A stretch of 63,209 nt of DNA from Oscillospiraceae bacterium (GTDB lineage Bacteria > Bacillota > Clostridia > Oscillospirales > Acutalibacteraceae): positions 1 to 63,209 of the forward strand of contig CADCLS010000002.1 in the NCBI GenBank assembly GCA_902802375.1, written 5' to 3'. Below the pieces are notes generated by a model, which was not told the origin of the DNA, searched no databases, and saw only the letters and a program-made list of their open reading frames with translations. The position numbers were made by a program, and so were the translations under genes. Positions 35,183 to 43,831 of this stretch are shown here, piece after piece (within the stretch, counting starts at the first letter, position 1; each line of letters opens with the position of its first letter).

Positions 35183-36002
35183 GTTTTATGAGCAGATAAG
35201 ACGGAGTCTGCAAAAAAAATACCGCCGGTCAATTACTGGCAAGTTTAACAAGGCGCTTAAGATTTATAAGCTTGTAAACGAGGGCGACCGGGTTGCCGTA
35301 TGCATTTCGGGCGGTAAGGATTCGTGGCTTACGGCGGTGCTTTTTAAGGAATTAAAGAAATATTCCGATGTGCCTTTTGATGTAAAATATATTGTTATGG
35401 ACCCCGGTTATAACGAGGAAAATCGCCGTCTTATAGAGGAAAACGCGAAGCTTTTGGATATACCGGTGCAGATTTTTGAGAGTAATATTTTTGACGCGGT
35501 TCACGAAATTCCGAATTCCCCTTGCTACCTATGCGCCAGAATGAGACGAGGATATCTTTATAGCTATGCAAAAGAACTGGGATGCAATAAAATTGCTCTC
35601 GGTCACCATTATGACGATGTTATAGAAACCACTCTTATGGGACTTTTGTACGGTGCGCAAATGCAGGGTATGATGCCGAAGCTTCACAGCACAAATTTTG
35701 AGGGTATGGAGCTGATTCGCCCACTTTATCTTATAAGGGAAGAGGATATTATATCCTGGCGAGATACGAATGGACTTAAATTTCTGCGTTGTGCCTGTCG
35801 ATTTACCGAAAAGAGCGAGCAAAACGAGGAGCTTTCAAAGAGAAAAGAGATAAAAATGCTCATAAGGCAGTTAAAGACGAAAAACCCTGATGTTGAAAAG
35901 TGTATTTTTGCAAGTCTTGAAAATGTGAATATTGATACAGTCTTAGCCTATAAAACAAAGGGCAAAAAGCATTATTTTTTGGATAATTACGATAAAGACT
36001 GA
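35175..36002 (+). CDS. ttcA: tRNA thiolation enzyme, TtcA family (PP-loop, Fe-S)
   Basis: A 275-residue ATP-dependent enzyme. The PP-loop CISGGKDSW is at about residue 46-50. Cysteines that bind a [4Fe-4S] cluster in TtcA/TtuA are present as CYLCARMRRG (about 116-119) and in LRCACRF (about 205-208). LGHHYDDVIETTLMG is also typical. TtcA makes 2-thiocytidine at tRNA position 32; related TtuA/Ncs6 enzymes make 2-thiouridine. No Shine-Dalgarno site is seen; translation is probably coupled to the preceding gene (eight-base overlap). The two genes after it encode thiol-redox proteins, which suggests a link between tRNA sulfur transfer and thiol redox. Confidence 0.8.
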   Translation: MNEFYEQIRRSLQKKYRRSITGKFNKALKIYKLVNEGDRVAVCISGGKDSWLTAVLFKELKKYSDVPFDVKYIVMDPGYNEENRRLIEENAKLLDIPVQIFESNIFDAVHEIPNSPCYLCARMRRGYLYSYAKELGCNKIALGHHYDDVIETTLMGLLYGAQMQGMMPKLHSTNFEGMELIRPLYLIREEDIISWRDTNGLKFLRCACRFTEKSEQNEELSKRKEIKMLIRQLKTKNPDVEKCIFASLENVNIDTVLAYKTKGKKHYFLDNYDKD

Positions 36003-36039
36003 TTTAATCCACATAATATATGTAATTGGAGAAGGAAAT

Positions 36040-36237
36040 ATGGCTGTAAAACTTAATCCCGATAAGGAAATCGTTAAGGTAATAAAAGAAGGGCTCGAGC
36101 GTACAGGCGGATACTGTCCTTGCAGAACCGCGCGTACAGATGAGTACAAATGTATGTGCAAAGAATTCCGTGAGCAGATAGCCGACCCTGATTTTGAGGG
36201 CTTTTGCCATTGTATGCTTTATTACAAATCAAAATAA
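36040..36237 (+). CDS. Ferredoxin:thioredoxin reductase catalytic-subunit-like protein
   Basis: A 65-residue protein with six cysteines in three CxC pairs: C26/C28 (GYCPCR), C38/C40 (KCMCKEF) and C56/C58 (FCHCML). This is the signature of the FTR catalytic subunit, which holds a [4Fe-4S] cluster next to a redox-active disulfide and passes electrons from ferredoxin to thioredoxin. The protein is shorter than plant FTR and has different spacing, as in versions from anaerobes. A thioredoxin gene starts 11 bases after its stop, which strongly supports the assignment. AGGAGAAGGAAA precedes the ATG. No separate FTR variable subunit is encoded nearby. Confidence 0.82.
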   Translation: MAVKLNPDKEIVKVIKEGLERTGGYCPCRTARTDEYKCMCKEFREQIADPDFEGFCHCMLYYKSK

Positions 36238-36248
36238 GGAGAATTGTT

Positions 36249-36560
36249 ATGACAGAATTTGAAGTAAAAATTACGGATGAAAACTATGAGGAAGTAGTAT
36301 CCGGCGCCGATAAGCCGGTACTTATTGATTTTTATGCCGATTGGTGCGGACCCTGCAGAATGCTCTCTCCTATTGTTTCTCAAATCGCCGAGGAGCGCGA
36401 TGATATAATCGTCGGCAAGGTGAATGTTGACGAAAACCCGCTTCTTAGTGCAAAATTCGGAATTGTGAGCATACCTATGCTTGCGGTAGTAAAGGACGGA
36501 GAAATAACAGCTAAAAATATAGGATATTGTGATAAAGAGACGATAGAGGGTATGCTTTAA
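36249..36560 (+). CDS. trxA: Thioredoxin
   Basis: A 103-residue thioredoxin with the active site FYADWCGPCRML (C33 and C36), the conserved buried Asp region LIDFYA, and the cis-proline in SIPML. It reduces protein disulfides. No thioredoxin reductase (TrxB) gene is near; instead it follows a ferredoxin:thioredoxin-reductase-like gene, so electrons may come from ferredoxin. The stop codon shares a base with the start of the next gene (TAATG). Confidence 0.95.
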   Translation: MTEFEVKITDENYEEVVSGADKPVLIDFYADWCGPCRMLSPIVSQIAEERDDIIVGKVNVDENPLLSAKFGIVSIPMLAVVKDGEITAKNIGYCDKETIEGML

Positions 36561-37591
36561 TGAGGTTTGCTTTTTATGATACTAAGCCTTATGACAGGGA
36601 AAGCTTTGAAGCGGTAAAAGACGCCGGAATTGAGTTTAGGTTTTATGAGGATAAGCTAAGCCTTAACACCGCCGAGCTTGCTCGGGGTTGTGAGGGCGTT
36701 TGCATTTTTGTAAACGACACTGCCGACGCAGCCGTTATAGACAAGCTCTATGATTTGGGCGTCAAGGTTATAGCTTTACGGTGTGCCGGGTATAACAATG
36801 TGGATGTCCGTCACGCTTTCGGTAAAATTCATGTTTTTCATGTGCCGGCGTATTCTCCTCACGCAATAGCCGAGCATGCCATGGCTTTGCTTCTTACAAG
36901 TATACGCCGTGTTCATAAAGCTTATATAAGAACAAGGGATTATAATTTTACCCTGAACGGTCTTACCGGCTTTGACCTTTACGGAAAGACCGTAGGCGTA
37001 ATAGGTACGGGGCGCATAGGTAAGGCCTTTATAAATATTTGTAACGGCTTCGGTATGCGTGTTCTCGCATACGATAAATTCCCCGATAATTCGCTTAATG
37101 CGGAGTATACTTCGCTAGATACACTGTTTAAGGAAAGTGATATTATTTCGCTTCACTGCCCGTTAAACAAAGAAACCTATCATATGATAGGCGCTGACGC
37201 CATTAAAGAAATGAAAAAAGGTGTTGTAATTATCAACACATCGCGTGGTGCGTTGATTGATGCGGACGAGCTTTTAGAAGGAATAAAGTCACGCAAAATC
37301 GGTGCCGCCTGCCTTGATGTTTATGAGGAAGAAGCGGATATATTCTTTGAGGATTTTTCAGGGCATATTATTGACGATGATACTATTGCCCGTCTTATTT
37401 CAATGCCGAATGTTATAGTTACTTCACATCAGGCGTTTCTTACAAATGAGGCGCTTGCAGGAATAGCCAAAACCACCATAGAGAATATAAAAGAGTTTTT
37501 CGCGGAAGGCTGTTGTAAAAACGAGCTTTGTTACCATTGCGGAAAGACGGCTGACTGCGGCTCAGGCGGTAAACCCAAGAAGTGTTTTTAG
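36560..37591 (+). CDS. D-2-hydroxyacid dehydrogenase (D-lactate dehydrogenase-like) with Cys-rich tail
   Basis: A 343-residue NAD-dependent enzyme. The nucleotide loop is GVIGTGRIGKAF (about 147-158); catalytic residues lie in INTSRGALID (R229), LDVYEEE and TSHQAFLT (H290). These fit the fermentative D-lactate dehydrogenase group (pyruvate + NADH to D-lactate). After the normal end (about residue 315) comes a tail of 26 residues with six cysteines (C318, C319, C324, C327, C333, C342) including CYHCG, which is not part of the usual fold. It is translationally coupled to thioredoxin. A redox-controlled or metal-binding tail is an inference. Confidence 0.85.
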   Translation: MRFAFYDTKPYDRESFEAVKDAGIEFRFYEDKLSLNTAELARGCEGVCIFVNDTADAAVIDKLYDLGVKVIALRCAGYNNVDVRHAFGKIHVFHVPAYSPHAIAEHAMALLLTSIRRVHKAYIRTRDYNFTLNGLTGFDLYGKTVGVIGTGRIGKAFINICNGFGMRVLAYDKFPDNSLNAEYTSLDTLFKESDIISLHCPLNKETYHMIGADAIKEMKKGVVIINTSRGALIDADELLEGIKSRKIGAACLDVYEEEADIFFEDFSGHIIDDDTIARLISMPNVIVTSHQAFLTNEALAGIAKTTIENIKEFFAEGCCKNELCYHCGKTADCGSGGKPKKCF

Positions 37592-37601
37592 AAAATAACT
37601 C

Positions 37602-37629
37602 TTGCAAAATACAATTTATATGGTAGAAT
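37602..37629 (+). promoter_or_regulatory. Promoter of tRNA-Val
   Basis: TTGCAA (37602-37607), 16 bases, TAGAAT (37624-37629), ten bases before the tRNA. Confidence 0.5.
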
Positions 37630-37638
37630 AATACCGTC

Positions 37639-37715
37639 GGGGGCGTAGCTCAGCCGGTTAGAGCGCATGCTTGACATGCATGAGGTCATTGGTTCGATCC
37701 CAACCGTCCCCACCA
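37639..37715 (+). tRNA. tRNA-Val (anticodon GAC)
   Basis: Acceptor strands GGGGGCG and CGTCCCC pair over seven positions (one G-U). The D arm has AGCTCAGCCGGTTAGAGC, the anticodon stem CATGC/GCATG holds TTGACAT (anticodon GAC, reading GUC/GUU), and the T arm has GGTTCGATCCC. CCA is encoded. The tandem repeat described next starts at this CCA. Confidence 0.96.
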
Positions 37716-37908
37716 GCGGCAAGGTGCCGCACCCAATACGGGAATAAAGACTTGATAAAACAAGAGCCTATATCCCGACCGGGTGTTCTTTTTTAGGACA
37801 TCTTGTCTCGCCAGCGGCAAGGTGCCGCACCCAATACGGGAATAAAGACTTGATAAAACAAGAGCTTATTTTCCGACCGGGTGTTTTCCTATCAGTCATC
37901 TTGCTTTA
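37713..37908 (+). repeat. 98-bp tandem repeat, structured, behind tRNA-Val
   Basis: Two copies lie head to tail (37713-37810 and 37811-37908). The first 55 bases are identical (37713-37767, 37811-37865); the rest is similar. Each copy starts with CCA and contains a hairpin GCGGCA-AGG-TGCCGC, then a longer nested fold: CACCC with GGGTG, CGGGA with TCCCG, and CTTG with CAAG around ATAAAA. Copy 1 ends in TTCTTTTTT and so may terminate tRNA-Val; copy 2 has GTTTTCC instead. In copy 2 the middle helix changes from TCCCG to TTCCG, which still pairs by a G-U. No reading frame is seen. Confidence 0.85.
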
Positions 37909-37910
37909 CC

Positions 37911-37943
37911 AAAAAACGAGCGACCTTTTGGTTGCTCGTTTTT
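37911..37943 (-). terminator. Bidirectional terminator at the end of proS
   Basis: A 9-bp stem CGAGCGACC/GGTTGCTCG (37917-37938, TTTT loop) with six A on the left and five T on the right. It closes proS on the minus strand and the tRNA-Val/repeat unit on the plus strand. Confidence 0.88.
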
Positions 37944-37948
37944 CTATG

Positions 37949-39385
37949 TTAATATGCTTTTCCCCAATATAGCATTTTGTCTGCTTTTTTTCCGCAGCAA
38001 ACGCAGGTATCGGAAATACTTTCCTGTTCAAACGGAATACAACGCGATGTAACGCCTGCAACCTCTTTGAGCCTATCTTCACACTCACGGTCACCGCACC
38101 ACATAGCCTTTATAAAGCCGGGCTTTGTTTCGGCAATTTCTTTAAGCTCATCAAGTGTTTTTGCCGTGTATGTCATTTTCTCACGGCGTTCAAGCGCTCG
38201 GTTATACATAACATTGTGCGCCTCGGCTAAGAGCTTCGGTATTTCTGTTTCAATGCTGTCAAGGCTTACCGTAATCTTTTCACCGTCCACACGCCGAGCA
38301 ATTACGCACTGATTATTCTCAATATCGCGCGGACCAAGCTCAATTCTAAGAGGTACGCCCTTCATCTCATACTCGGCAAATTTCCAGCCGGGAGACTGCT
38401 CGCCTTCGTCAAGCTTTATCCTACATACTGCTTTCAGCCTGTCACGAAGCTCGCGCGCTTTATCAAGCACACCCTCTTTATGAGAGGCAATAGGCACTAT
38501 GACTGCTTGTACCGGTGCGATAGCAGGTGGGAGAACCAAACCGTTATCATCGCCGTGGGTCATAATAACCGCGCCTATAAGACGGGTTGTAGTACCCCAA
38601 GAGGTTTGATACGGATATACAAGCTTGTTTTCCTTGTCTGTATACTGTACGCCAAACGCGCGTGAAAAACCGTCTCCGAAATAATGTGATGTTCCGCTTT
38701 GTAAAGCCTTGCCGTCGTGCATAAGAGCCTCTATCGTATATGTAGCTTCAGCACCGGCAAAGCGTTCCTTTTCGGTTTTCTGCCCCTTTACTACCGGCAT
38801 AGCAAGTGCCTCTTCTGCAAAGCGAGCATATACATTAAGCATCTGCTCGGTCTCGCTTCTTGCTTCTTCGGCAGTTGCGTGAAGGGTATGCCCTTCTTGC
38901 CATAAAAACTCGCGTGAGCGCAGGAATGGACGGGTAGTTTTCTCCCATCTCACCACACTGCACCACTGATTATAAAGCTTCGGTAAATCTCTCCACGAAT
39001 GAACTATGTTTTTGAAATGGTCGCAGAAAAGCGTTTCACTTGTAGGACGCACGCAAAGTCTCTCTTCAAGCTTTTCATCCCCTCCGTGGGTTACCCATGC
39101 AACCTCAGGTGCAAAGCCCTCAACATGGTCTTTTTCTTTTTGTAAAAGACTCTCAGGTATAAAAAGAGGCATATATACATTCTCATGCCCGGTTTCTTTG
39201 AACATACCGTCCATAATATGCTGTATATTTTCCCATATCGCATACCCGTAAGGACGGATTATCATACATCCTTTTACAGAGGCATAATCTATAAGCTCAG
39301 CTTTAAGACATACATCGGTATACCATTTTGCGAAGTCCTCGTCCATAGATGTGATTTCTTTTACTAATTTTTTACTGTCTGCCAT
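37949..39385 (-). CDS. proS: Prolyl-tRNA synthetase, archaeal/eukaryal-type (ProS type 3)
   Basis: A 478-residue class II synthetase that charges tRNA-Pro. Motif 2 and proline pocket regions are visible: [33 protein letters not shown] and [10 protein letters not shown], and motif 3 in [13 protein letters not shown]. The C-terminus has zinc-type cysteines ([24 protein letters not shown]) and ends YWGKAY as in the eukaryal-like form; the bacterial type would be about 570 residues with an editing insert. It lies 18 bases behind the fnlA-like gene. No T-box leader is seen. Confidence 0.95.
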   Translation of the reverse strand: MADSKKLVKEITSMDEDFAKWYTDVCLKAELIDYASVKGCMIIRPYGYAIWENIQHIMDGMFKETGHENVYMPLFIPESLLQKEKDHVEGFAPEVAWVTHGGDEKLEERLCVRPTSETLFCDHFKNIVHSWRDLPKLYNQWCSVVRWEKTTRPFLRSREFLWQEGHTLHATAEEARSETEQMLNVYARFAEEALAMPVVKGQKTEKERFAGAEATYTIEALMHDGKALQSGTSHYFGDGFSRAFGVQYTDKENKLVYPYQTSWGTTTRLIGAVIMTHGDDNGLVLPPAIAPVQAVIVPIASHKEGVLDKARELRDRLKAVCRIKLDEGEQSPGWKFAEYEMKGVPLRIELGPRDIENNQCVIARRVDGEKITVSLDSIETEIPKLLAEAHNVMYNRALERREKMTYTAKTLDELKEIAETKPGFIKAMWCGDRECEDRLKEVAGVTSRCIPFEQESISDTCVCCGKKADKMLYWGKAY

Positions 39386-39403
39386 AATATCACCAAGAAA
39401 TAT

Positions 39404-40441
39404 TTATTTGTTTTCTAACTGTTCCTTTACATAATCGGTAGTAAGTATCTTTGCTACCGTGCCGTCAACATCTAAAAGCCTCGTGTTATGGCTTGTGTAC
39501 GCTTCATCAGACTCGGTCTGTACCTGACCGTCCACAACAAACTTATCATAGTTTAAGTCTCTGCTGTCTGCTGCTACGCGGAAATAGTCTCCCATATCCT
39601 CGGCACGAAGCTTTTCTTCTCTTGTCATAAGTGTTTCGTAGAGCTTTTCGCCGTGGCGCGTGCCTATGATATTGGTGCCGGTATCTCCGAAAAGCTTTTG
39701 AACAGCTTTCGCCAAATCGCCTATTGTTGAAGCGTCCGCCTTTTGTATAAACAAATCACCCGGATTTGCATTTTCAAACGCAAATTTCACAAGGTCAACC
39801 GCCTCGTCAAGGTTCATAAGAAATCTCGTCATAGCCGGATTTGTAATGGTTATCGGGTTGCCGGATTTTATCTGGTCGATAAAAAGCGGAATAACAGAAC
39901 CGCGCGAACACATAACATTTCCGTAACGCGTACAGCATATGACCGTTCCTCCGCGCTCGGCGGCAACTCTTGCGTTTGCATATATTACATGCTCCATCAT
40001 AGCCTTGCTGATACCCATAGCGTTTATTGGGTATGCCGCTTTATCGGTTGAAAGACAAACTACTCGCTTAACGCCCTCATTTATTGCGGCATGCAAGAGA
40101 TTGTCCGTTCCCTCAACATTGGTTTTTACCGCCTGCATCGGGAAAAATTCGCAGGAAGGCACCTGTTTAAGCGCCGCCGCGTGGAAAATATAGTCTACAC
40201 CCGGCATAGCGTCAGCTATAGACTGCGGGTCTCTCACATCGCCCACAAAGAATTTAACCTTTCCGGCAGTTTCCGGATGCTTCGCTTGTAGCTCGTGGCG
40301 CATATCGTCCTGCTTTTTCTCGTCGCGCGAGAAAATGCGTATTTCGCCGATGTCGCTATCCAAAAAGTGTTTAAGTACTGTGTTTCCGAACGAACCGGTA
40401 CCGCCGGTTATCATAAGTGTTGAGCCTTTGAAGGATGACAT
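39404..40441 (-). CDS. fnlA: UDP-GlcNAc 4,6-dehydratase/5-epimerase (FnlA/CapE/WbjB type)
   Basis: A 345-residue short-chain dehydrogenase/reductase that starts the route from UDP-GlcNAc to UDP-L-FucNAc or related 2,6-dideoxy sugars for surface polysaccharide. It shows ITGGTGSFGNTVLKHFL (NAD loop), FSRDEKKQDDMRHEL, AAALKQVPSCEFFPMQAVKTN and TRYGNVMCSRGSVIPLF, and IGTRHGEKLYETLMTREE. The active-site lysine lies in GISKAMMEH with Met in place of the usual Tyr of SDR enzymes, as in CapE-like members. No FnlB/FnlC (CapF/CapG) genes follow in the window. It has its own promoter at 40482-40510. Confidence 0.88.
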   Translation of the reverse strand: MSSFKGSTLMITGGTGSFGNTVLKHFLDSDIGEIRIFSRDEKKQDDMRHELQAKHPETAGKVKFFVGDVRDPQSIADAMPGVDYIFHAAALKQVPSCEFFPMQAVKTNVEGTDNLLHAAINEGVKRVVCLSTDKAAYPINAMGISKAMMEHVIYANARVAAERGGTVICCTRYGNVMCSRGSVIPLFIDQIKSGNPITITNPAMTRFLMNLDEAVDLVKFAFENANPGDLFIQKADASTIGDLAKAVQKLFGDTGTNIIGTRHGEKLYETLMTREEKLRAEDMGDYFRVAADSRDLNYDKFVVDGQVQTESDEAYTSHNTRLLDVDGTVAKILTTDYVKEQLENK

Positions 40442-40481
40442 AAAATTACTCCTTAATCAGTTAGTGATACGAAACAGAATT

Positions 40482-40510
40482 ATTATAAACTATAATTCAT
40501 CTGATTTCAA
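40482..40510 (-). promoter_or_regulatory. fnlA promoter
   Basis: On the minus strand TTGAAA (40505-40510), 17 bases, TATAAT (40482-40487). fnlA-proS can thus be read apart from the exporter cluster. Confidence 0.75.
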
Positions 40511-40521
40511 ATATAATTTTT

Positions 40522-41805
40522 TTACTTTTCTATGTATTTTATTGGATTAAGCATAACATTTCCGTGCCTCGATGCTATCAGGCTTATACCCTCAGGGTGT
40601 TTATCAATTACCGTAAAATAAATATCGCAAACGGGATGGTCGTATATCATATAGCGACCCAAATTATCACAGGCAACGATATTAGGGGTAAAGAAATATC
40701 TTCCGGGCGCAAGATTTGAAATATCAAACTCAAACTCAAAGCTGTAATGTTTACCTTCGGTGACACTCGCAAAAGCTTCAAGGGTTTGTGATACACCAAC
40801 CTTAATATCAGACGATTTGATGACAAATAGAAGCTTCAGGTCGTTTATGCTCTTTTTCGCGTCAATACCAACTGAAAAGCGCATATTCTCACGCCGTTCA
40901 AAAACCGCCTTATCTTTTTCTGCAAATGTGAAATCTGTGATAAAAACGCCATCACCGAGTCGTTTGTGCGGTCGCGGAGTTTTAGTAAAATCGTATGAAA
41001 CCAAGTTTTCAAACCCGGAATTTCCCGAATAAATGCTTATTGCATTTTCCACATCTCCGTCAAATATTATCTTCCCGTGTTCCATAACAACACATCTGTC
41101 GCAAAGCTGGCGTATTGTACTCATATTATGCGAAACATAAAGAATTGTACGGCCCTCAGTGCGTGACACATCGTTCATCTTATCAAGGCACTTTTTCTGA
41201 AACGCCATATCTCCTACTGCCAAAACCTCGTCCATTATAAGTATTTCACTGTCAAGATGTGCGGCTACTGCAAAGGCAAGCTTCACATACATACCGCTTG
41301 AATATCTTTTAACAGGAGTATCAATGAACTGTCTGCATTCGGAAAAATCTATAATCTGCTCAATTTTAGAATTAACCTCTGCTCGTGTCATACCGAGTAT
41401 CGCACCGTTAAGATATATATTCTCTCTGCCGGTAAGCTCCCGGTTAAACCCGGTGCCTACTTCAAGCATTGAGGACATTCTGCCGTCAATATAAACGGCG
41501 CCATCTGTCGGTCCTGTTACCCTTGAAAGAATTTTAAGAAGTGTGGATTTGCCTGCGCCGTTATGTCCTATAATACCGATTCGCTCGCCTTTATATATTG
41601 TGAGGTCAATGCCGTCAAGCGCCATAAAGGTTTCATTCTTTTCATAAGCCTTTTCCCCGATTTTTAAGTTCGGGTCCTGCTTGCCGCGCTTTCTTGCCCA
41701 AAAGCTTTGAAGGTCGCCCACAAGCGTACCACCGCCGATTGTGCCAAGACGGTATTTTTTCTTTAGCCCCTCAATTTTTATTGCTATATCTTTTTCGTTT
41801 TCCAT
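40522..41805 (-). CDS. wzt: Polysaccharide ABC exporter ATPase with C-terminal sugar-binding domain (Wzt-like)
   Basis: A 427-residue ATPase that powers export of a finished glycan (O-antigen or wall teichoic acid type). Walker A IGHNGAGKSTLLKIL (about 80), signature YSSGMYVKLAFAVAAH, Walker B ILIMDEVLAVGD and the H-loop YVSHNM are intact. About 150 extra C-terminal residues (from about 275) form a beta-sandwich like the Wzt domain that recognises the capped end of its polymer. It lies three bases behind its permease gene. TagH is a related alternative name. Confidence 0.92.
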   Translation of the reverse strand: MENEKDIAIKIEGLKKKYRLGTIGGGTLVGDLQSFWARKRGKQDPNLKIGEKAYEKNETFMALDGIDLTIYKGERIGIIGHNGAGKSTLLKILSRVTGPTDGAVYIDGRMSSMLEVGTGFNRELTGRENIYLNGAILGMTRAEVNSKIEQIIDFSECRQFIDTPVKRYSSGMYVKLAFAVAAHLDSEILIMDEVLAVGDMAFQKKCLDKMNDVSRTEGRTILYVSHNMSTIRQLCDRCVVMEHGKIIFDGDVENAISIYSGNSGFENLVSYDFTKTPRPHKRLGDGVFITDFTFAEKDKAVFERRENMRFSVGIDAKKSINDLKLLFVIKSSDIKVGVSQTLEAFASVTEGKHYSFEFEFDISNLAPGRYFFTPNIVACDNLGRYMIYDHPVCDIYFTVIDKHPEGISLIASRHGNVMLNPIKYIEK

Positions 41806-41808
41806 AAC

Positions 41809-42654
41809 TTATACCGTATCCAAAAAGTTTTTCTCGATTTTGTTGAATATAAGCACGCCTATAAAAAGTACAACTGCCGTAACAATAAGGCTTATGCCCC
41901 AGAACATCCAAGGTGTTGAGCCTGCACCGAGCCAGCCGTGGCGCAGAAGCTCTAAAAGCGGTGATACGGGATTGAGCATAAGCGCTGTATAAAGCCCGTG
42001 TGATTTGATAGAGCGGGAACTGTATACTACCGGCGAAAGGTACATAAGAAAAGTAATTCCAAAGCCTACAAATACCTGCAAGTCACGGTATTTTGTTGTA
42101 AGCGACGAAATGATTATGCCAAGTCCCAATCCCAGCAAAGCCATTTGCAAAACTATCAAGGGGGTAAGTAATGCTACCCAGGTGACGCTGAATTTGTTCC
42201 CCGAAAGGAAAAATACAAGTGATATTATGAGATAAAGACCGAACTGTATGAGGAAATTGCCTATCTGCGTTATGGCGGTTGAAACAGGGGAAACGAGCCT
42301 CGGAAAATATACCTTGCTAAATAACCCGGCGTTACCTGTGAATGTTTCGGAAGTTGCGGAAAGGCAGGAGGAAAACAATCCCCACGAAACCGAGCCTATT
42401 AAATAGAATAAATATCTCGGCACGCCGTCGGTTGAGAGCCCTGCGATTGTACCGAATACCAGCATGTGTATAACGGATGTAAAAAGCGGCTGTATTACAA
42501 ACCATAAGGGACCTAATACGGTCTGCTTATATCTTGTTTTGAAATTACGGCCCACATTGAGCCAAATTAAATCACGGTATTGCCACAGCTCTTTCAAATT
42601 CAAATCCAAAAGCTTTCGCTTCGGGCGTATTACCGCAGTCCACTGCTTTTCCAT
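41809..42654 (-). CDS. wzm: Polysaccharide ABC exporter permease (Wzm-like)
   Basis: A 281-residue ABC-2 type permease with about six membrane helices. The N-terminal part LNLKELWQYRDLIWLNVGRN and RYKQTVLGPLWFVIQPL are typical of Wzm/TagG/RfbA proteins. Together with the following ATPase it should move an undecaprenyl-linked glycan across the membrane. Confidence 0.92.
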   Translation of the reverse strand: MEKQWTAVIRPKRKLLDLNLKELWQYRDLIWLNVGRNFKTRYKQTVLGPLWFVIQPLFTSVIHMLVFGTIAGLSTDGVPRYLFYLIGSVSWGLFSSCLSATSETFTGNAGLFSKVYFPRLVSPVSTAITQIGNFLIQFGLYLIISLVFFLSGNKFSVTWVALLTPLIVLQMALLGLGLGIIISSLTTKYRDLQVFVGFGITFLMYLSPVVYSSRSIKSHGLYTALMLNPVSPLLELLRHGWLGAGSTPWMFWGISLIVTAVVLFIGVLIFNKIEKNFLDTV

Positions 42655-42670
42655 TTTTCACTCCTTGTCT

Positions 42671-43831
42671 TCAGAAGTTTCTTTGTAAAAAATCCAATAC
42701 TTTCTTCGACTGAATATAATTTGATTTCTGCTTTGTTACAAATTCGCTCGCTTTTTTGCCAAACTCTGTTCTTTCTTCAATGGGCAAGGCAAAAAACCTT
42801 TTGAGCGCGTCGGCAATGCCGAAAGGCGTCTCGTCTTCAATCAAAAGCATATAAGGCAAATATTCTTTTGGTATGCCGGGAAGCTTCGTTGACAGAACGG
42901 GGGTTCCCGATGCCATATATTCGGCATTTTTTAAGGGAAAAGAGTATTTTGTATATTCCGGCGCCGTCGGTCTCGGATTTACAAGAAGGGAAGCTGAATG
43001 CTGAGCTTTTACCACCTCAGAGTTGTCATGTACTCCCATATACTTGATATTTTTTTCAGTTGTATTTTTAACCTCATCGGCGTAATCGCCGTCACCGTAT
43101 ATTAAAAGCTCGGCGCTATCAAGATTTGCGAGCAAAAAACCGTCTATCAGATTTTTAATTTTGTAACGCTTTCGCACCGAGCCGGAGTATACTATTTGCT
43201 TTACTCCTTCGGTGAGCTCTTTTTTATCTGTAATGCCGATAGGATTTGTGTCAACAAGTCCTTCTATTACAACGCTTGGCTTAGAATTTGGATTTATACG
43301 CGAATTCATAGCTTCGGTAATAAGTATAAATCCGTCAGCAAGCTTAAAGAAATTATTTGCTGTTTTTCTTGTGACTTTTGAAGTGTACATAAAATCAGGC
43401 AGGTCTGTAACAACGGTTATTACCGGAATTCTTTTAAGCTTTGCCGCCAGTGCCATTCCATAGGAATTTGCAATATTAAGGCAATCGCAAATCAAAAAAG
43501 TGTCATCCTGCTTTTTCTCACTTAAAACACAGAAAAATGCTTTTAAGAAAATAATCAGTTGCCTTAAAACAGGCAGGTTAACAGTATTATAATAGTGGTA
43601 ATATACACCGTCTTGTATTTCGTCCTTTTCGCGGATGAATATTTTATTTGTGAGACTGCGGTTTATAGGCAATCCCGAAAAGCATTTAACATCAGCACCG
43701 TTGCGCGCGAGTCCTTTTATAAGCAACCCGTGATACTTTTGGTCCGGGAGAAGCACCGCTATTTCTTTGCCGAATGTAAGCTCTTTGTATTTTTTATCCG
43801 TGCAGTTTGAAAATCCGTAAAGTATACGCAT
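42671..43831 (-). CDS. Glycosyltransferase, family 4-like (GT-B)
   Basis: A 386-residue protein with two Rossmann-like halves. The C-terminal half shows IVYSGSVRKRYKIKNLIDGF, LLIYGDGDYADEV, IKYMGVHDNSEVVKAQHSA and NAEYMASGTPVLSTKLPGIP, the last being the donor-binding region. The N-terminal half is less typical (no clear GG loop). It likely adds a sugar to the surface glycan. It overlaps the ChbG-like gene by one base. Confidence 0.82.
   Translation of the reverse strand: MRILYGFSNCTDKKYKELTFGKEIAVLLPDQKYHGLLIKGLARNGADVKCFSGLPINRSLTNKIFIREKDEIQDGVYYHYYNTVNLPVLRQLIIFLKAFFCVLSEKKQDDTFLICDCLNIANSYGMALAAKLKRIPVITVVTDLPDFMYTSKVTRKTANNFFKLADGFILITEAMNSRINPNSKPSVVIEGLVDTNPIGITDKKELTEGVKQIVYSGSVRKRYKIKNLIDGFLLANLDSAELLIYGDGDYADEVKNTTEKNIKYMGVHDNSEVVKAQHSASLLVNPRPTAPEYTKYSFPLKNAEYMASGTPVLSTKLPGIPKEYLPYMLLIEDETPFGIADALKRFFALPIEERTEFGKKASEFVTKQKSNYIQSKKVLDFLQRNF

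Noticed and set aside
37713-37908. tRNA-Val repeat as attachment site of an integrated element
   Set aside because: The repeat begins at the CCA only and does not duplicate the tRNA 3' half; no integrase gene is nearby.
39386-39403. T-box riboswitch before proS
   Set aside because: Only 18 bases separate it from the upstream gene; no specifier stem or T-box sequence.
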